A stretch of DNA of 57,905 nucleotides, from NCBI GenBank assembly GCA_023433835.1, contig JAEYTW010000741.1, positions 1 to 57,905 of the forward strand, written 5' to 3'. Position numbers and translations under genes: made by a program. This document shows, piece after piece, positions 39,850 to 49,457 of the stretch; position 1 is the first letter of the stretch; each line of letters opens with the position of its first letter. Origin of the DNA: Pseudomonadota bacterium (GTDB lineage Bacteria > Pseudomonadota > Alphaproteobacteria > Ferrovibrionales > Ferrovibrionaceae). The notes beneath the pieces were generated by a model. The model was given only the letters and a program-made list of their open reading frames with translations. It searched no databases and was not told the DNA's origin.

Positions 39850-40938
39850 TCACCTCACCATCAGCTTGGTGCCGTTGCGCAGCGACGACGTCCATTTCTG
39901 GACCATCGCCGGAAGCAGTTCCAGCCGGCCCGACCGGATCGTCGACCTGATGGGGCAGTCGGGAGTCAAGCTGCATTCGATGGCCTCAACGATTTCGATC
40001 GCCAGGCTTTCACCAGCTCCCTGAGGCGCCAGCCGCGTCATGACCGCCGCTCGCAACGATATCGCCAGTAGATCAAGCGCCGCGTGCCCACGATGCTCGC
40101 CGGCAAGCCGTGCGACCTTCGAAAGACCAGCGGTCAGGTCAAGTCCGTGGCCTGTGGCCAACACAAGGGGGCCATTTGCACCGCAAGTCAGCGTAGCGTT
40201 CGCTGTCGCCGGCGTGCGGTATTCACCGATCAGGACATGTCGGACGCCAGACCGCATGACCCGCTGGATCTGCCCCGGGAATTCATCCTCGTCGGAAAGG
40301 TCACATTGGAGGATGCGAGCTTCGCTCGTCGCTTTCCGCCGAGCATCGTCGGCCATAGCGACCTTACCACCGAAGGTCCCCCAGCTCGGTCTCGCTTCAT
40401 GGCCGGCCGATAGATCCAGGACATTTTCGACGGGCGCTTCCAAGGTCTGAGCTGCAAGTCCAGACATGCCGACCCAAGACATCAGCATTGCCCCTGCAAG
40501 GGTGGTCTTCCCGCTACCCATGTCACCCAGAACAAGGACGAGGCCGGTACTGGCCGCGCCGTCCGGCGATGGTTGGGCCAGGCCAGCCAGCCAGGTCTGC
40601 CAAACCGGCGGAACGCCGATTTGGTCGAGCCGCAATGCTGGCTGCCGCGAACGCCGCAGGTACAACGCGTGACCGTCGATGTTCTCGAACAGCGTGATGC
40701 GATATCGCTGGCCATCGTGACCAACAGCATATTCCCGGCGCAGGTCCGACTGTGGGGGCAAGGCCGCGACGAGCTTGGCTAGATCCGGCAAAGCTGCAGC
40801 TGGCAGCTCCCGATCGCGAAACCGACCTCCCGAGGAATCTCGCGCAGTGGGCGCCCAGCGATCGGATAATCGCCAGGCGCCCCCAACGAGATCAAGAGGA
40901 AGAGTGAGCGATGTCAGCTCACTGTCTGCCAGCCGCAT
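39850..40938 (-). CDS. PilT/TraJ/DotB-like secretion ATPase
   Basis: 362 residues. The N-terminal PAS-like domain is followed by a secretion-ATPase core: Walker A GDMGSGKTT at about 139-147, an Asp-box-like LEAPVENVLDL, Walker B-like RHVLIGEYRTPATANATL at about 235, and a His box TGHGLDLTAGL. It resembles the retraction-type ATPases PilT/TraJ/DotB more than PilB. R64 keeps its traJ ATPase in the tra region; here the gene is inside the pil operon, 3 bp after pilS. It could power pilus retraction or secretion. Confidence 0.78.
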   Translation of the reverse strand: MRLADSELTSLTLPLDLVGGAWRLSDRWAPTARDSSGGRFRDRELPAAALPDLAKLVAALPPQSDLRREYAVGHDGQRYRITLFENIDGHALYLRRSRQPALRLDQIGVPPVWQTWLAGLAQPSPDGAASTGLVLVLGDMGSGKTTLAGAMLMSWVGMSGLAAQTLEAPVENVLDLSAGHEARPSWGTFGGKVAMADDARRKATSEARILQCDLSDEDEFPGQIQRVMRSGVRHVLIGEYRTPATANATLTCGANGPLVLATGHGLDLTAGLSKVARLAGEHRGHAALDLLAISLRAAVMTRLAPQGAGESLAIEIVEAIECSLTPDCPIRSTIRSGRLELLPAMVQKWTSSLRNGTKLMVR

Positions 40939-40941
40939 GGT

Positions 40942-41505
40942 TCATTTCGCGGTGAGACGAATTGCATTGAGAGCCGTGGCGCACGCGCCGTCGGCGGTCG
41001 TCAGGCTGACTGGTACCGCAGTCGAAGTCGCACTGGCCACCGAAGCTTGCGTCGCGGCTACCTGGACCGCACTCGTGAACGATCCGGAGCTCAGTTTCGT
41101 CAGAATGGCGATGCAAGATTCCTTGGGAATATTATCTCCGTCGACGTAGAAAGTGCTGTTGGCGCCAGTAACGACGTACTGGCCGGAGAATGGGTTGACG
41201 AGCGACGTTCCGCTGATCGCCCCGTCCGGCGCCGCTTTTGCGTTGATGAGGGACGACGAGCTGATAACGGCAGTGCCATATCGTGTATTTGCCGGCTGCG
41301 ACCGATACTGCGATTTGACGCCCGAGATGATGTACTTGACGTCATCCATATAGCGCGTCTCGTCGAGCCATTCGGTGAGCTTGGAAAAACCGTAGGCGCC
41401 CATCGTGCCCAGGATGCCGACGACGATTAGGACACCCAGCATCTCCATGACGGTAACACCGGCCTCATTGGCGAGCGTACGGCGGAGGCTCTTGTTCATG
41501 AGCAT
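40942..41505 (-). CDS. pilS: PilS, major type IVb thin pilin
   Basis: 187 residues. The prepilin leader is MLMNKSLRRTLANEAG, with cleavage before VTVMEMLGVLIVVGILG (Glu at +5). The globular part has the two C-terminal Cys expected for the D-loop (ESCIAILTKL and DGACATALNAIR). Size and layout match R64 PilS and TcpA-like type IVb pilins. It needs a prepilin peptidase, but no PilU gene is found in this operon. The start is 12 bp after the pilR stop. Confidence 0.92.
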   Translation of the reverse strand: MLMNKSLRRTLANEAGVTVMEMLGVLIVVGILGTMGAYGFSKLTEWLDETRYMDDVKYIISGVKSQYRSQPANTRYGTAVISSSSLINAKAAPDGAISGTSLVNPFSGQYVVTGANSTFYVDGDNIPKESCIAILTKLSSGSFTSAVQVAATQASVASATSTAVPVSLTTADGACATALNAIRLTAK

Positions 41506-41517
41506 GTCAATTTTCCT

Positions 41518-42672
41518 TTACCGGATTGAATTGTTTGCGGCCATTACGACTGCGACGCTGCCGATCACCTGCAGGATGAACATGAGCATCATCAGTGCCT
41601 CGGCGAAGAGCGCGACGCGCGTGGCGCCGCGTTCAATGTCGGCCAGCGCCTGCTTCGCTTTGTCATCGGCGATGGAGTGCAAGGTTTCCACGAAGGCGTC
41701 ACCGCCGCGGTCGGCTGCCAACCCGATCGGCATCGCCGATGTCGGAGAGAGCAAATAGATGTTGGTATGTTCGAGCCCCTCTCTGACGCCGGCGCCGTCG
41801 ACCTGGTCAGCATATGCCTTGAGCCTGATTCTTGTGTACCGGCCGGCCGTGTCGGCCACAGCGCGCAGGGCGTCAACATTGTTCACGCCAAGTCCTGCTA
41901 GCATCGCCCAGCCGCGTAGGAATGTGATCTCGCCCAAAGCGCGCTGGATCGAGAATGGCGGAAGCCAGAAATCGACGAGCACGCGTGATCGGCCATTCCA
42001 GACCTGGATGACGAGCCATAGCAATCCGAGCAACAGGAGCGGCGCCAGCAGCACCAGCAGCCAATGATCCTGCACGAATTGCAGGCTGCTGATGTATCCG
42101 CGCGCAGCTGCTGACCCTTCGATGCGCGCATAGAGGCTCGGCTTCGTATAGGTCGGAACCACCTTGCCCGCCGTGTACACTGTCGAGCCGAGCATCATCA
42201 GCGAGTAGAAGACGGTCTTTCCGAGGGGCTTGATGCCCTCGGAGAGTGCCCTCGCGCGTTCACGGCCGTCTTTCGCTATCGTGCGGAGCACGGTGGCGAG
42301 AGTGGCAGTGCCTCGAGATTCCGCAAGGCTGATTGAGCCCAGTTCTGACTTCGGTATCAAGCCGGCAAGTGCTGGCGGCCGCCCGCCCGCGTCCATGCGT
42401 GCCAGGAACGAGCCATCCTCAAGCCTTTTCGCGATAAGATCCGCGACCGATGCCAGGTGCGACTGCCGGAGGATCCACGGTCCACTCTGGGCGGCCGTTG
42501 CCAGGTGGCGAGCCGTCGTCGCCGGGTCGGCGCCGGCCAGAAGGGCCGACGCCAGCTCATTGTAGACCATGTATCTGGTGGACCGGCCGAGGCGGCCAAA
42601 TGAGGCTTTGGAGGCCGCGGCCAGCAGGCTCCGCCGGGGCCTCAGGAGTTCGATATCCGCTCGCGTTGTCAT
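41518..42672 (-). CDS. pilR: PilR, inner-membrane platform protein (GspF family)
   Basis: 384 residues from ATG 42672 (MTTRADIELL); the frame is open upstream only as a shadow of pilQ. Two GspF domains are visible: the first has YMVYNELASALLAGADPATT, and the second FLRGWAMLAGLGVNNVDALR. Hydrophobic segments are at about 185-205, 217-240 (WLLVLLAPLLLLGLLWLVIQ) and the C-terminus (ALMMLMFILQVIGSVAVVMA). It anchors the pilus motor in the inner membrane. It begins just past the pilQ stop. Confidence 0.9.
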   Translation of the reverse strand: MTTRADIELLRPRRSLLAAASKASFGRLGRSTRYMVYNELASALLAGADPATTARHLATAAQSGPWILRQSHLASVADLIAKRLEDGSFLARMDAGGRPPALAGLIPKSELGSISLAESRGTATLATVLRTIAKDGRERARALSEGIKPLGKTVFYSLMMLGSTVYTAGKVVPTYTKPSLYARIEGSAAARGYISSLQFVQDHWLLVLLAPLLLLGLLWLVIQVWNGRSRVLVDFWLPPFSIQRALGEITFLRGWAMLAGLGVNNVDALRAVADTAGRYTRIRLKAYADQVDGAGVREGLEHTNIYLLSPTSAMPIGLAADRGGDAFVETLHSIADDKAKQALADIERGATRVALFAEALMMLMFILQVIGSVAVVMAANNSIR

Positions 42673-42673
42673 C

Positions 42674-44353
42674 TCAGCCCACCTTCGCGGTTGCGATGAA
42701 CGGCGCCCGTGGCGTCCGCCAGAAGGGGACAGGTGCAATCGATGCCGCGTCCAGCGGGTCGATCATGCCGGCGTTCGCCTTCTCCCACGCGTGGTCGAGC
42801 AGCCGCATCTTGCTGGCGGGTACGTCCGATCGGCTTTCGACATATTGGTATAGCTCTTGGGCCTGGCTCGGGCCGGCGGCGATCAGCTCGAGGACTCGCG
42901 CGTCCGTCAGGACCATCTCGGCGACGAGTTCCCGGCGGACCGTTCCGGTACCGCCGCAGGTCGTGCACGGTTCCGAACTATTTTGCTCGACAGTCCCGTG
43001 GGCCCCGCGAACGAAGATCTTGTTGCGGTCGAGCTCGGCCGCGATCGCGGGCCCATAGGCTTCGATCGCCCTCTCGATGCGAGCAACATCCCGGTGGTTT
43101 CGCCGGCGGATATCGACCAATGGGACGCGGCAGTCCGGACAGAGCCGCGGCAGCAACGCCTGGCCCCCCAACAGGCGAGTGAGGCGACGGTCGTAGACCA
43201 GGCCGGGATCGACACCGAGATCGTTCGTTAGCCGACGGGGAATCTGAAGTGGTTCGTCGCTATGGATCGAGCCCACAACCCAGATGCCGGACACACCCGT
43301 CCGGTAGACCATCGACCCGGTCGACTGATTGCGGGTTTCACCCACCATGACCTTGTGCGGCCGGCCGCGCAGAACTTCGCGAAGACGCTCTGCGAACCCA
43401 AGGCGCAACGCGGGGTCTGCATCCTCGTTGGCGACCAGGCGGCGAGCGCCCTTGATCGGTATTTCCGGGGGATCTTCCACCATGTACTGGTGCTTGCGCC
43501 AGCCGTAGTGTTCCTGGATCGCGCGCATGACCGCGGCCAGCGTGACGGTTTTGCCGCTACCCGTCTGGCCCGTGAGCCATATGACCGCCGAACGCCAGTG
43601 GATGGCCTCAAGCCAGATCGCCAGGTGGTCGGGGTGAAGGCCCAGCTTATCGATGCTATGAGCCCAGTCCGAGCGAACCAGCCGTATCACGACGCTCAAA
43701 GCGTCGGCTTCGCTGAAGAACTGGCACCTGATGGCTTCGAGCTTCTTGAAGGCCGCCCGGGTCTGGTCGCCATGGGCGTGCTTCATCAGCTGGCTATGGC
43801 TGGCGGTGGCCGTCGGATTGCTGATTTCGTCGAGCGATCCGAATTTCTGATCGCAAATTGCATTCCATAACAGATTGCGCCACGTGCTTGCGGTTCGTCG
43901 GTCGAGCGGCTTCGGATCGGTCAGTTCATCTGCAATGCAGAACTGATAGGCGGCATCCTGCCCGTTTCTCGTGAGAACGAGAATGATCTCCTCGGCGTCG
44001 CTCGTGACAGCGGTGACGAACAGGTTGATCAATTGCTCGAGCTCGGTGCTCTGCCGGCTCACGCGATCGAGTGCACCACCGTAGAGTGCCGCGACCTGGT
44101 TGGGGTCGACCTTGATGAGAGCACTGGATATAAGCCCCGCGTTGGAGACCTTCGAGCGGATCGATGTCAGGAGGGACGGCGGTGCCGAGCTCGACTGGAC
44201 GATGATGACGTTCAGTGTGCCGGGCGAGCCGGCTTCGGCCGGCCTAATGACTGCAAAATGCGTGCGTTCGTCCGCCGACAGCGAAATGCTTCCGCCCGCG
44301 GCCGTCAGCAGGTCCCCTTCAGGCAGAATGCTCGAGGTCGCGAACTGATTCAC
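42674..44353 (-). CDS. pilQ: PilQ, pilus extension ATPase (GspE/PilB family)
   Basis: 559 residues starting at GTG 44353, which overlaps the pilP stop (GTGA). Walker A VIWLTGQTGSGKTVTLAAV is at about 258-276, an Asp box MVEDPPEIPI at about 288, Walker B-like KVMVGETRNQ at about 333, and a His box VGSIHSDEPL at about 357. The zinc tetracysteine pairs CPDC (about 405) and CTTC (about 466) are intact, as in active GspE proteins. It drives thin-pilus assembly. Confidence 0.93.
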   Translation of the reverse strand: MNQFATSSILPEGDLLTAAGGSISLSADERTHFAVIRPAEAGSPGTLNVIIVQSSSAPPSLLTSIRSKVSNAGLISSALIKVDPNQVAALYGGALDRVSRQSTELEQLINLFVTAVTSDAEEIILVLTRNGQDAAYQFCIADELTDPKPLDRRTASTWRNLLWNAICDQKFGSLDEISNPTATASHSQLMKHAHGDQTRAAFKKLEAIRCQFFSEADALSVVIRLVRSDWAHSIDKLGLHPDHLAIWLEAIHWRSAVIWLTGQTGSGKTVTLAAVMRAIQEHYGWRKHQYMVEDPPEIPIKGARRLVANEDADPALRLGFAERLREVLRGRPHKVMVGETRNQSTGSMVYRTGVSGIWVVGSIHSDEPLQIPRRLTNDLGVDPGLVYDRRLTRLLGGQALLPRLCPDCRVPLVDIRRRNHRDVARIERAIEAYGPAIAAELDRNKIFVRGAHGTVEQNSSEPCTTCGGTGTVRRELVAEMVLTDARVLELIAAGPSQAQELYQYVESRSDVPASKMRLLDHAWEKANAGMIDPLDAASIAPVPFWRTPRAPFIATAKVG

Positions 44354-45114
44354 AAGCGGTCTCCCCAGCGAACCAGCTTCGTTACTTTTCCCGGTTGCGT
44401 GACAGTGACGCCTGCTCGGTCGATCGCGGACACGCGACGACCGCCAGGCAGGACCTCACCGATTGCGAAGAGGGCTTCCCGAGCATCCACGTAGAGCCTC
44501 GCACGGAGCCCGCGTACCTCCGGTGCCCCGGAGTAGCCCAAGGCGATCACGATCGGTTCTGCTGGGGGTGCAGCCGGCGCCGTGGGGGCGGATTTGACCT
44601 GGTCCTTCGGCGTGGCAATGCCTGCCGTGATCCGCACCGATGACAACTTCGCTGCGTAGCGCCGATCCGCCCACTGCTCGAGCCTGACGAGCATCGATCC
44701 GGCCGGCGGTAACATCAGGTCGGCCGGCGGCGGCGGCACTGGCTGCGGCGCGGTGTTTTCGGCGTTCGCCGCCGGCCTTTCGGTCCCGATTGTCTCCTGG
44801 GGCAGTTTCTGTTCGATTGGCTGGCTAGGTGGAGCCGCCGATGGTGACAAGGGCCAGATGTCCGGCGGTGGGGGTGGTGCTGCCGCTGTCTGCGGCGCAA
44901 CCGCCGGCGTTGCCGGCGGCGGCGCGAACGACGCGCCTATCGGCGGTGCATTTGCGCCAGTTGGCGATACCGGAATTCCGAGCATGGGAGGTGGCAGAAG
45001 CGAACGGGGTTCCCCCGCCGAGCTCGTCGGGCCAAAAGACGGCATGTCGCCCGCGAGCGCCGGAGACACGGTCATGATGATCGTCGCACCGACGAGAAGG
45101 GCTTTAGCGGTCAT
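44350..45114 (-). CDS. pilP: PilP-like pilus biogenesis protein
   Basis: 254 residues from ATG 45114, which overlaps the pilO stop region. A signal peptide (LLVGATIIMTVSPALAG) is followed by a very Pro/Ala-rich region to about 120. The C-terminal domain contains VRLEQWADRRYAAKLSSVRI and RARLYVDAREALFAIGEVLP, then RVSAIDRAGVTVTQ, the typical PilP ending that is thought to bind the secretin or PilO. Assignment is by position and this motif. Confidence 0.75.
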   Translation of the reverse strand: MTAKALLVGATIIMTVSPALAGDMPSFGPTSSAGEPRSLLPPPMLGIPVSPTGANAPPIGASFAPPPATPAVAPQTAAAPPPPPDIWPLSPSAAPPSQPIEQKLPQETIGTERPAANAENTAPQPVPPPPADLMLPPAGSMLVRLEQWADRRYAAKLSSVRITAGIATPKDQVKSAPTAPAAPPAEPIVIALGYSGAPEVRGLRARLYVDAREALFAIGEVLPGGRRVSAIDRAGVTVTQPGKVTKLVRWGDRL

Positions 45115-46657
45115 TGACGGAGCCCTTAATGCCCCAGGCGACATCCTGGCCTCGACGATCCATGGTCAGGTCCGTGATGGCGGTGCCAGGCACAGCCAGC
45201 AGGCGTGCCCGCCATGCCTCGGGACCGATCGGCGAATTATCGATGCTGAAATCCATTGATTGCTCTGCGGGCCCCTGAGCTGCTGGCGTGGCCCCCGGGA
45301 GAACAGCTGCTGGAATGGCAGCGGATGTGCCGCCTCCGACCGGAATTGCTGCGCGGAGGCCGTCCTGGAGTATCCGCTGCCTGCGGGCAACGACAGGCGC
45401 GAGATCGGCAAGCCGATCGTCGGCGGCAGCGGACGAAGTTGCCCGCGGGAGTCGTGATCGAGCACCTATCGACGCCGACCGCCCGTCTGGGCTCCACGAC
45501 ACGAAGCGGTCAGCGCCAATCACATCCCTGGGGCGAGCCGCCGGCGGCGTAGCGTCCGCAACGGAGGCGATGGCCCGGGCGAGCACCTCTGGAAAGATCC
45601 GGCCGTCGGTTGTGGCTTGCGCCTGCCACTCGATCGACCATTCGAAGCCGTCCTCAAGGTCGTCGAAATCCGCCCGAGGTATGACCTGACACGTGGCTCT
45701 CTGCCATTGCCACCCTGCGGCCATCGTCGCGGATCCTGGCACGGCGATGTCGAGCCAAGGCGCCCAAGCAGACCTGCAACGGTCGATAACCCAGCCTGGC
45801 GCTGGCCAGCGGGCGCCGCCGACGGGAACCGGCTTGGGCGGCGGCGGCGGCTCGACAGCCACCACTTCCACGGGCTTCGGCTGGAATAGCCGGAACGTCT
45901 TAAGAACGACCGGTGTCGTGATGACGGCCCCGACCACCAGCGCCGCGATGCTCACGGCGGCGACCAGGCGCTTCGCGGGGAGGGCTGGAGACACCACGGC
46001 GCCGCGGCCGAGAACGAGCCGTGCGGCGCGCTCTGTGATGGGATCGCGGCTGTCGATCTCCGTGAGGAGCGGTAGCAGATCGACCCGGGTGAAGCCAGGC
46101 CAGTCCCATGCACAAAGCCGTTTTGCCTGAGCGCCGACGGATAGGAAGGCTTCGTCGAACTTCAATTTCAGGAATTCGAGCCAGGCCGCGTCAGTCATGT
46201 CGGCCGTGCGGCGGAGCACCACGTCTTCAATGACGATGCCGCCACCCACGACAATCAAAACCGCGCGCCCTGGCAACACTGCGGCGTCGGCCATCCCTGC
46301 AACTCGAGGCTGATCGTCCGGGAGCGGCCATATCCCGGCAAATGAATATGCCATCTCACGGGCGAGCATCGCAGCGCCCGCCAGCCACTGGCTACCGGGT
46401 GGCGTAGACCTGGGCCCATCGACCTTGGCCACGCCATAGCCGCCCACGGCACCGGCCCGGTACCAGGCCATCGCCGACGCTCGCGTGCTGCGCGCGGCCG
46501 CAGCCGCTTCACGGCGCGCTTTGCCGGCCGCGCTCTCGCTGGCCCAGCGCAGCCCGAACACGACCTCGATCGGCTTCCTGGCCTTTAACCGGACGATGGT
46601 GAGGGCTGGGAGGTCGGCGTTGGGCTCTATCGCTGGCCGGAGGGCCTTGGCCAGCAT
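45104..46657 (-). CDS. pilO: PilO-like thin-pilus assembly protein
   Basis: 517 residues from ATG 46657, one base after the pilN stop. The N-terminal cytoplasmic domain contains FGLRWASES (about 35) and VLIVVGGGIVIEDVVLRRTA (about 140). A single membrane segment is at about 233-250 (VAAVSIAALVVGAVITTPVV), then a periplasmic Pro linker and a large C-terminal domain ending NSPIGPEAWRARLLAVPGTA. This is the bitopic layout of the R64 PilO/type IVb accessory family. Function: inner-membrane scaffold of the pilus machine. Confidence 0.78.
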   Translation of the reverse strand: MLAKALRPAIEPNADLPALTIVRLKARKPIEVVFGLRWASESAAGKARREAAAAARSTRASAMAWYRAGAVGGYGVAKVDGPRSTPPGSQWLAGAAMLAREMAYSFAGIWPLPDDQPRVAGMADAAVLPGRAVLIVVGGGIVIEDVVLRRTADMTDAAWLEFLKLKFDEAFLSVGAQAKRLCAWDWPGFTRVDLLPLLTEIDSRDPITERAARLVLGRGAVVSPALPAKRLVAAVSIAALVVGAVITTPVVLKTFRLFQPKPVEVVAVEPPPPPKPVPVGGARWPAPGWVIDRCRSAWAPWLDIAVPGSATMAAGWQWQRATCQVIPRADFDDLEDGFEWSIEWQAQATTDGRIFPEVLARAIASVADATPPAARPRDVIGADRFVSWSPDGRSASIGARSRLPRATSSAAADDRLADLAPVVARRQRILQDGLRAAIPVGGGTSAAIPAAVLPGATPAAQGPAEQSMDFSIDNSPIGPEAWRARLLAVPGTAITDLTMDRRGQDVAWGIKGSVNDR

Positions 46658-46658
46658 G

Positions 46659-48542
46659 TCAGCCGCCGCCTCCTTGGGCCGTCGCGTCCGTTGCAACCCT
46701 CGCGGCCGAACCACTCGCCGGCTCGTCGTCGACCTGTAGCGGTGTAACGAGCAGGGCGAACCGTTGGCGCTTGCGCATGGCGTTCTCGCCACCGCCGAGG
46801 ATCCAGTTCCAGAACCAACCGACGCCTGACTCGTTGAGCACCCGGCGATCTTGTGCGAAGCCCGTGATCACGAAGGTGTCACCCGACCGCACAACCGGAA
46901 ACTGCCCGGTGGCCTGATTCGTCTGATCCGGGCTCTGCAGCGTGATGCTGCCGGCGCCCTGCCCGGAAGTCACGGGGACGAAGGTAGCGTCGCTGGCATT
47001 CGAATAGCCCAGGGCCAGCGAAATCCGCCCGTCATCCAGGACGCGCGGGATCGCGATCATGGTGTAGCCGCTCAGCGCGAAAGACAGGCTGGCGCCGCCG
47101 GACAATGTGGCGGTGCCAGTGCTCGTTGCGCCCGTGACGCTTCCGAGATAGCCCTGGCTTCGGGCGTTGGTCAGGGACACCGGTGTGTTCGACAAGGTCG
47201 TCACAGCGGTCGAGTATTCTACCGACAATCGGTTGTTCGCACTGAGGGCCTGCAGCGCCGCTTTCGTGCCGGCCCATTTCTGGGCTGCGGACGATGCGTT
47301 CGAGGGCGGCGGTGAGATGAAGCCTGTGCTGTAGGAGCCAGTCCCGGTCACATTTGAGAGTGCCGACGGCCCGGTGAACGCCACCTGAAATCCGGCGTCC
47401 TGGAAAGTCGCCGCCAGGTCGAGCGCATATGCATCCTGCTGATCGGATTCATAGGAGACGATCGCCAAGTTGACCGTCACCTGGCGGCTGGCGACGGCGC
47501 GAAGCTTCGAGACGATCGGTTCAACTCGATCCATCACATCGCGCGGCGCGGTGATGATCACGTCGCCAGTTGAGGGCATGAGCGCAAAGTCGCCTTCCGG
47601 CACCATGCTCTCGAGGGCCTTCTGCAGATCAGCCCACATCTTCGTCGAGGCCTCTGCCGTCATCTGCTGCAGAGACGACCCGCCGCTTGAGCTGCTGCGG
47701 GAACCGCTACCCGAGCTACCAGACCCTCCGGATGATGAAGAACCGGAATTACTTGAACCGGACCCGCCTGACGACCCGCCCGCCATCGAGCCCCCGCCGG
47801 TCGTGCCGATGAGCGTAGTCGCCTCGACAGACTGGGCGGGGAAGGTCCAACTCCGGGTCACATACCGAGACAGCCGAATTGCACCCCGATTGAATTCCCA
47901 GCTGCACCCAAATGCCGCGGCGAGGTAATCGGCATATCCTGACGCCGGACCGACGTAAGACGGCACGATGGCATTGGCCTGGCCATATGAGGTTACCGGC
48001 GCGCCTGGTAAGGCGGGGCCAGCACCAGGTGGCGCGAGCGGGTTCCCGGCATAGGCACCAAAGGCCTGCGGCAGACCTGCTGCGACGGGCCCCAGCGGTG
48101 CCGCCGCTGTCCCCGGCGTCGCGGCGGCCGTAGTCGTTGCGGCCAGGCCGCGCCGTGCCGCCGGCGGAGAACCGCACCCGTCGACAAGCCGCATCGCGAT
48201 TCCAGTTTCTGCCGTGAAGCGGCTCGCGAGCTGCTGCAGCGAGAACGGGGACGTTTCCCCGATCTGGTATCCCTTCTGGGTCTCGACCTTCTCCGGGAGC
48301 TTCGGCCGGATCGTCTCGCGAATAACAACGCCGCCGCCATACGGGCGGTCCACCCGGCGCATGACCGGGTTCACCGCCCGGTCGATGTTCTTCGCGGCCT
48401 GAACGGCTGCGTCGGCCTTCTTCATGTCGCCTGGCAAGGCTTCCTGATTGGATTTGTAGGTTTCGCAGGAGACCAGGCCCAGGGCTGCGACGGCGGCAAC
48501 CGCGGCCCTGAGGCGCGCGCGATTATTCATCGACCGGGACAT
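46659..48542 (-). CDS. pilN: PilN, lipoprotein secretin of the thin pilus
   Basis: 627 residues from ATG 48542 (GGAGG 5 bp upstream). The signal peptide has lipobox LVSC (about residue 27), then STN-like and N domains (SPFSLQQLASRFTAETGIAM). A Ser/Gly-rich spacer at about 270-310 is followed by the secretin core: MVPEGDFALMPSTGDVIITA, then GRISLALGYSNAS, and DTFVITGFAQDRRVLNESG. R64 PilN is an outer-membrane lipoprotein forming the ring through which the pilus exits. It overlaps pilL by 20 bp. Confidence 0.92.
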   Translation of the reverse strand: MSRSMNNRARLRAAVAAVAALGLVSCETYKSNQEALPGDMKKADAAVQAAKNIDRAVNPVMRRVDRPYGGGVVIRETIRPKLPEKVETQKGYQIGETSPFSLQQLASRFTAETGIAMRLVDGCGSPPAARRGLAATTTAAATPGTAAAPLGPVAAGLPQAFGAYAGNPLAPPGAGPALPGAPVTSYGQANAIVPSYVGPASGYADYLAAAFGCSWEFNRGAIRLSRYVTRSWTFPAQSVEATTLIGTTGGGSMAGGSSGGSGSSNSGSSSSGGSGSSGSGSRSSSSGGSSLQQMTAEASTKMWADLQKALESMVPEGDFALMPSTGDVIITAPRDVMDRVEPIVSKLRAVASRQVTVNLAIVSYESDQQDAYALDLAATFQDAGFQVAFTGPSALSNVTGTGSYSTGFISPPPSNASSAAQKWAGTKAALQALSANNRLSVEYSTAVTTLSNTPVSLTNARSQGYLGSVTGATSTGTATLSGGASLSFALSGYTMIAIPRVLDDGRISLALGYSNASDATFVPVTSGQGAGSITLQSPDQTNQATGQFPVVRSGDTFVITGFAQDRRVLNESGVGWFWNWILGGGENAMRKRQRFALLVTPLQVDDEPASGSAARVATDATAQGGGG

Positions 48543-49305
48543 CAGATCCTCCGACGGCGCTGATCGCCAATGTGTTGGTATAAAGCGTCCCGATCGGGCG
48601 AGCCGGGACATCGGCCCAGCCCGACAGCAGGTATGGCACCGCGTCGGTGAAATAGCCTTCGCAGCGAATGGTCGCCTTCAGGGGATAGCGCAGTCCTCGA
48701 GCGTGCCAAGCGAGGTCAAAGAGCTCGGGATCGCCGAGATCCTGCTTGATGGCATCCACCCACGACGCCAGTGACGAATGCAGGTCAGATCCTTGACGCG
48801 CGCTCCACACCCGCCAGCGGCCGATCGGCCGAGGATCTTCCTCGCCAGGTCGGGCGCACAGCGTCATACGATTGTCGGCCGACGCGGGCTCGGCCGCCGC
48901 CGAAGCCGGGGGCGGTTGGACAGCGGCAGACGCGACCGCTGCGACCAGTGGCTGGTTGGGGACAGCTGGAACAGAGCCGGCAGGGGCTTGATCGGCTGGC
49001 CCGATCCACAGCATGCCGGCGGCGCCTTCGACCGCGGCCAAGCCAGCGGGCGAGAGCATTGCGGCCAGGCTTCGCCGCCAGCTCGGGCCACCGCGCCACG
49101 AGACCTTCAATTTGCGGTCAACCACCGCGCTGATCTCGACCGCTACTGCGGGGGGTACGATCTGGTAGACGGCCAGCTCGAGCGGGACACCAGAGGCGAA
49201 GCCCGCAACCGGCCCATCCGTTGCAGCTTGGTTGGCCGAGCGTGCTGCCGGCTGATGCAGAGCAACGGACAGAACAATGCCGAATGCGACGGCTTTAGCG
49301 GACAT
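48523..49305 (-). CDS. pilL: PilL-like protein with TcpQ domain
   Basis: 260 residues from ATG 49305. A signal peptide (VAFGIVLSVALHQPAARSA) is followed by an N-terminal domain with LAVYQIVPPAVAVEI and a C-terminal TcpQ/PilL domain: RWRVWSARQGSDLHSSLASW, then LFDLAWHARGLRYPLKATIR, then CEGYFTDAVPYLLSGWA. In type IVb systems TcpQ partners the secretin and helps it assemble. Unlike R64 PilL there is no lipobox. It overlaps the upstream 50-residue gene by 11 bp and pilN by 20 bp. Confidence 0.82.
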   Translation of the reverse strand: MSAKAVAFGIVLSVALHQPAARSANQAATDGPVAGFASGVPLELAVYQIVPPAVAVEISAVVDRKLKVSWRGGPSWRRSLAAMLSPAGLAAVEGAAGMLWIGPADQAPAGSVPAVPNQPLVAAVASAAVQPPPASAAAEPASADNRMTLCARPGEEDPRPIGRWRVWSARQGSDLHSSLASWVDAIKQDLGDPELFDLAWHARGLRYPLKATIRCEGYFTDAVPYLLSGWADVPARPIGTLYTNTLAISAVGGSDVPVDE

Positions 49306-49447
49306 TGGTCGCACCAAAAAGTTTCGGTTTCGGCATGTACCAGCTGTCGATCGGGTCGAGATCCCGTTCCCGGCCTGAACCGAGCAGACCGAGTAACGCG
49401 ATAATCGCCGTGATGACGGCGACCTGTTTCCAGGTGACGTTTCCCAT
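49295..49447 (-). CDS. Small single-pass membrane protein (50 residues)
   Basis: Begins MGNVTWKQVAVITAIIALLG with one membrane segment (about 8-24), then a charged tail ending YMPKPKLFGATNVR. It fills the gap between the pilus gene at 49458 and pilL, and overlaps pilL by 11 bp, so it is very likely translated. Short genes of this kind (for example pilI-K) precede pilL in IncI1 operons. No family recognised. Confidence 0.6.
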   Translation of the reverse strand: MGNVTWKQVAVITAIIALLGLLGSGRERDLDPIDSWYMPKPKLFGATNVR

Positions 49448-49457
49448 GATCGTTTCC

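Noticed and set aside
47690..47790. Ser/Gly-rich repeat stretch in pilN as a microsatellite or contingency repeat
   Set aside because: Codons are varied and units are not tandem copies; it looks like a normal disordered spacer in a secretin.
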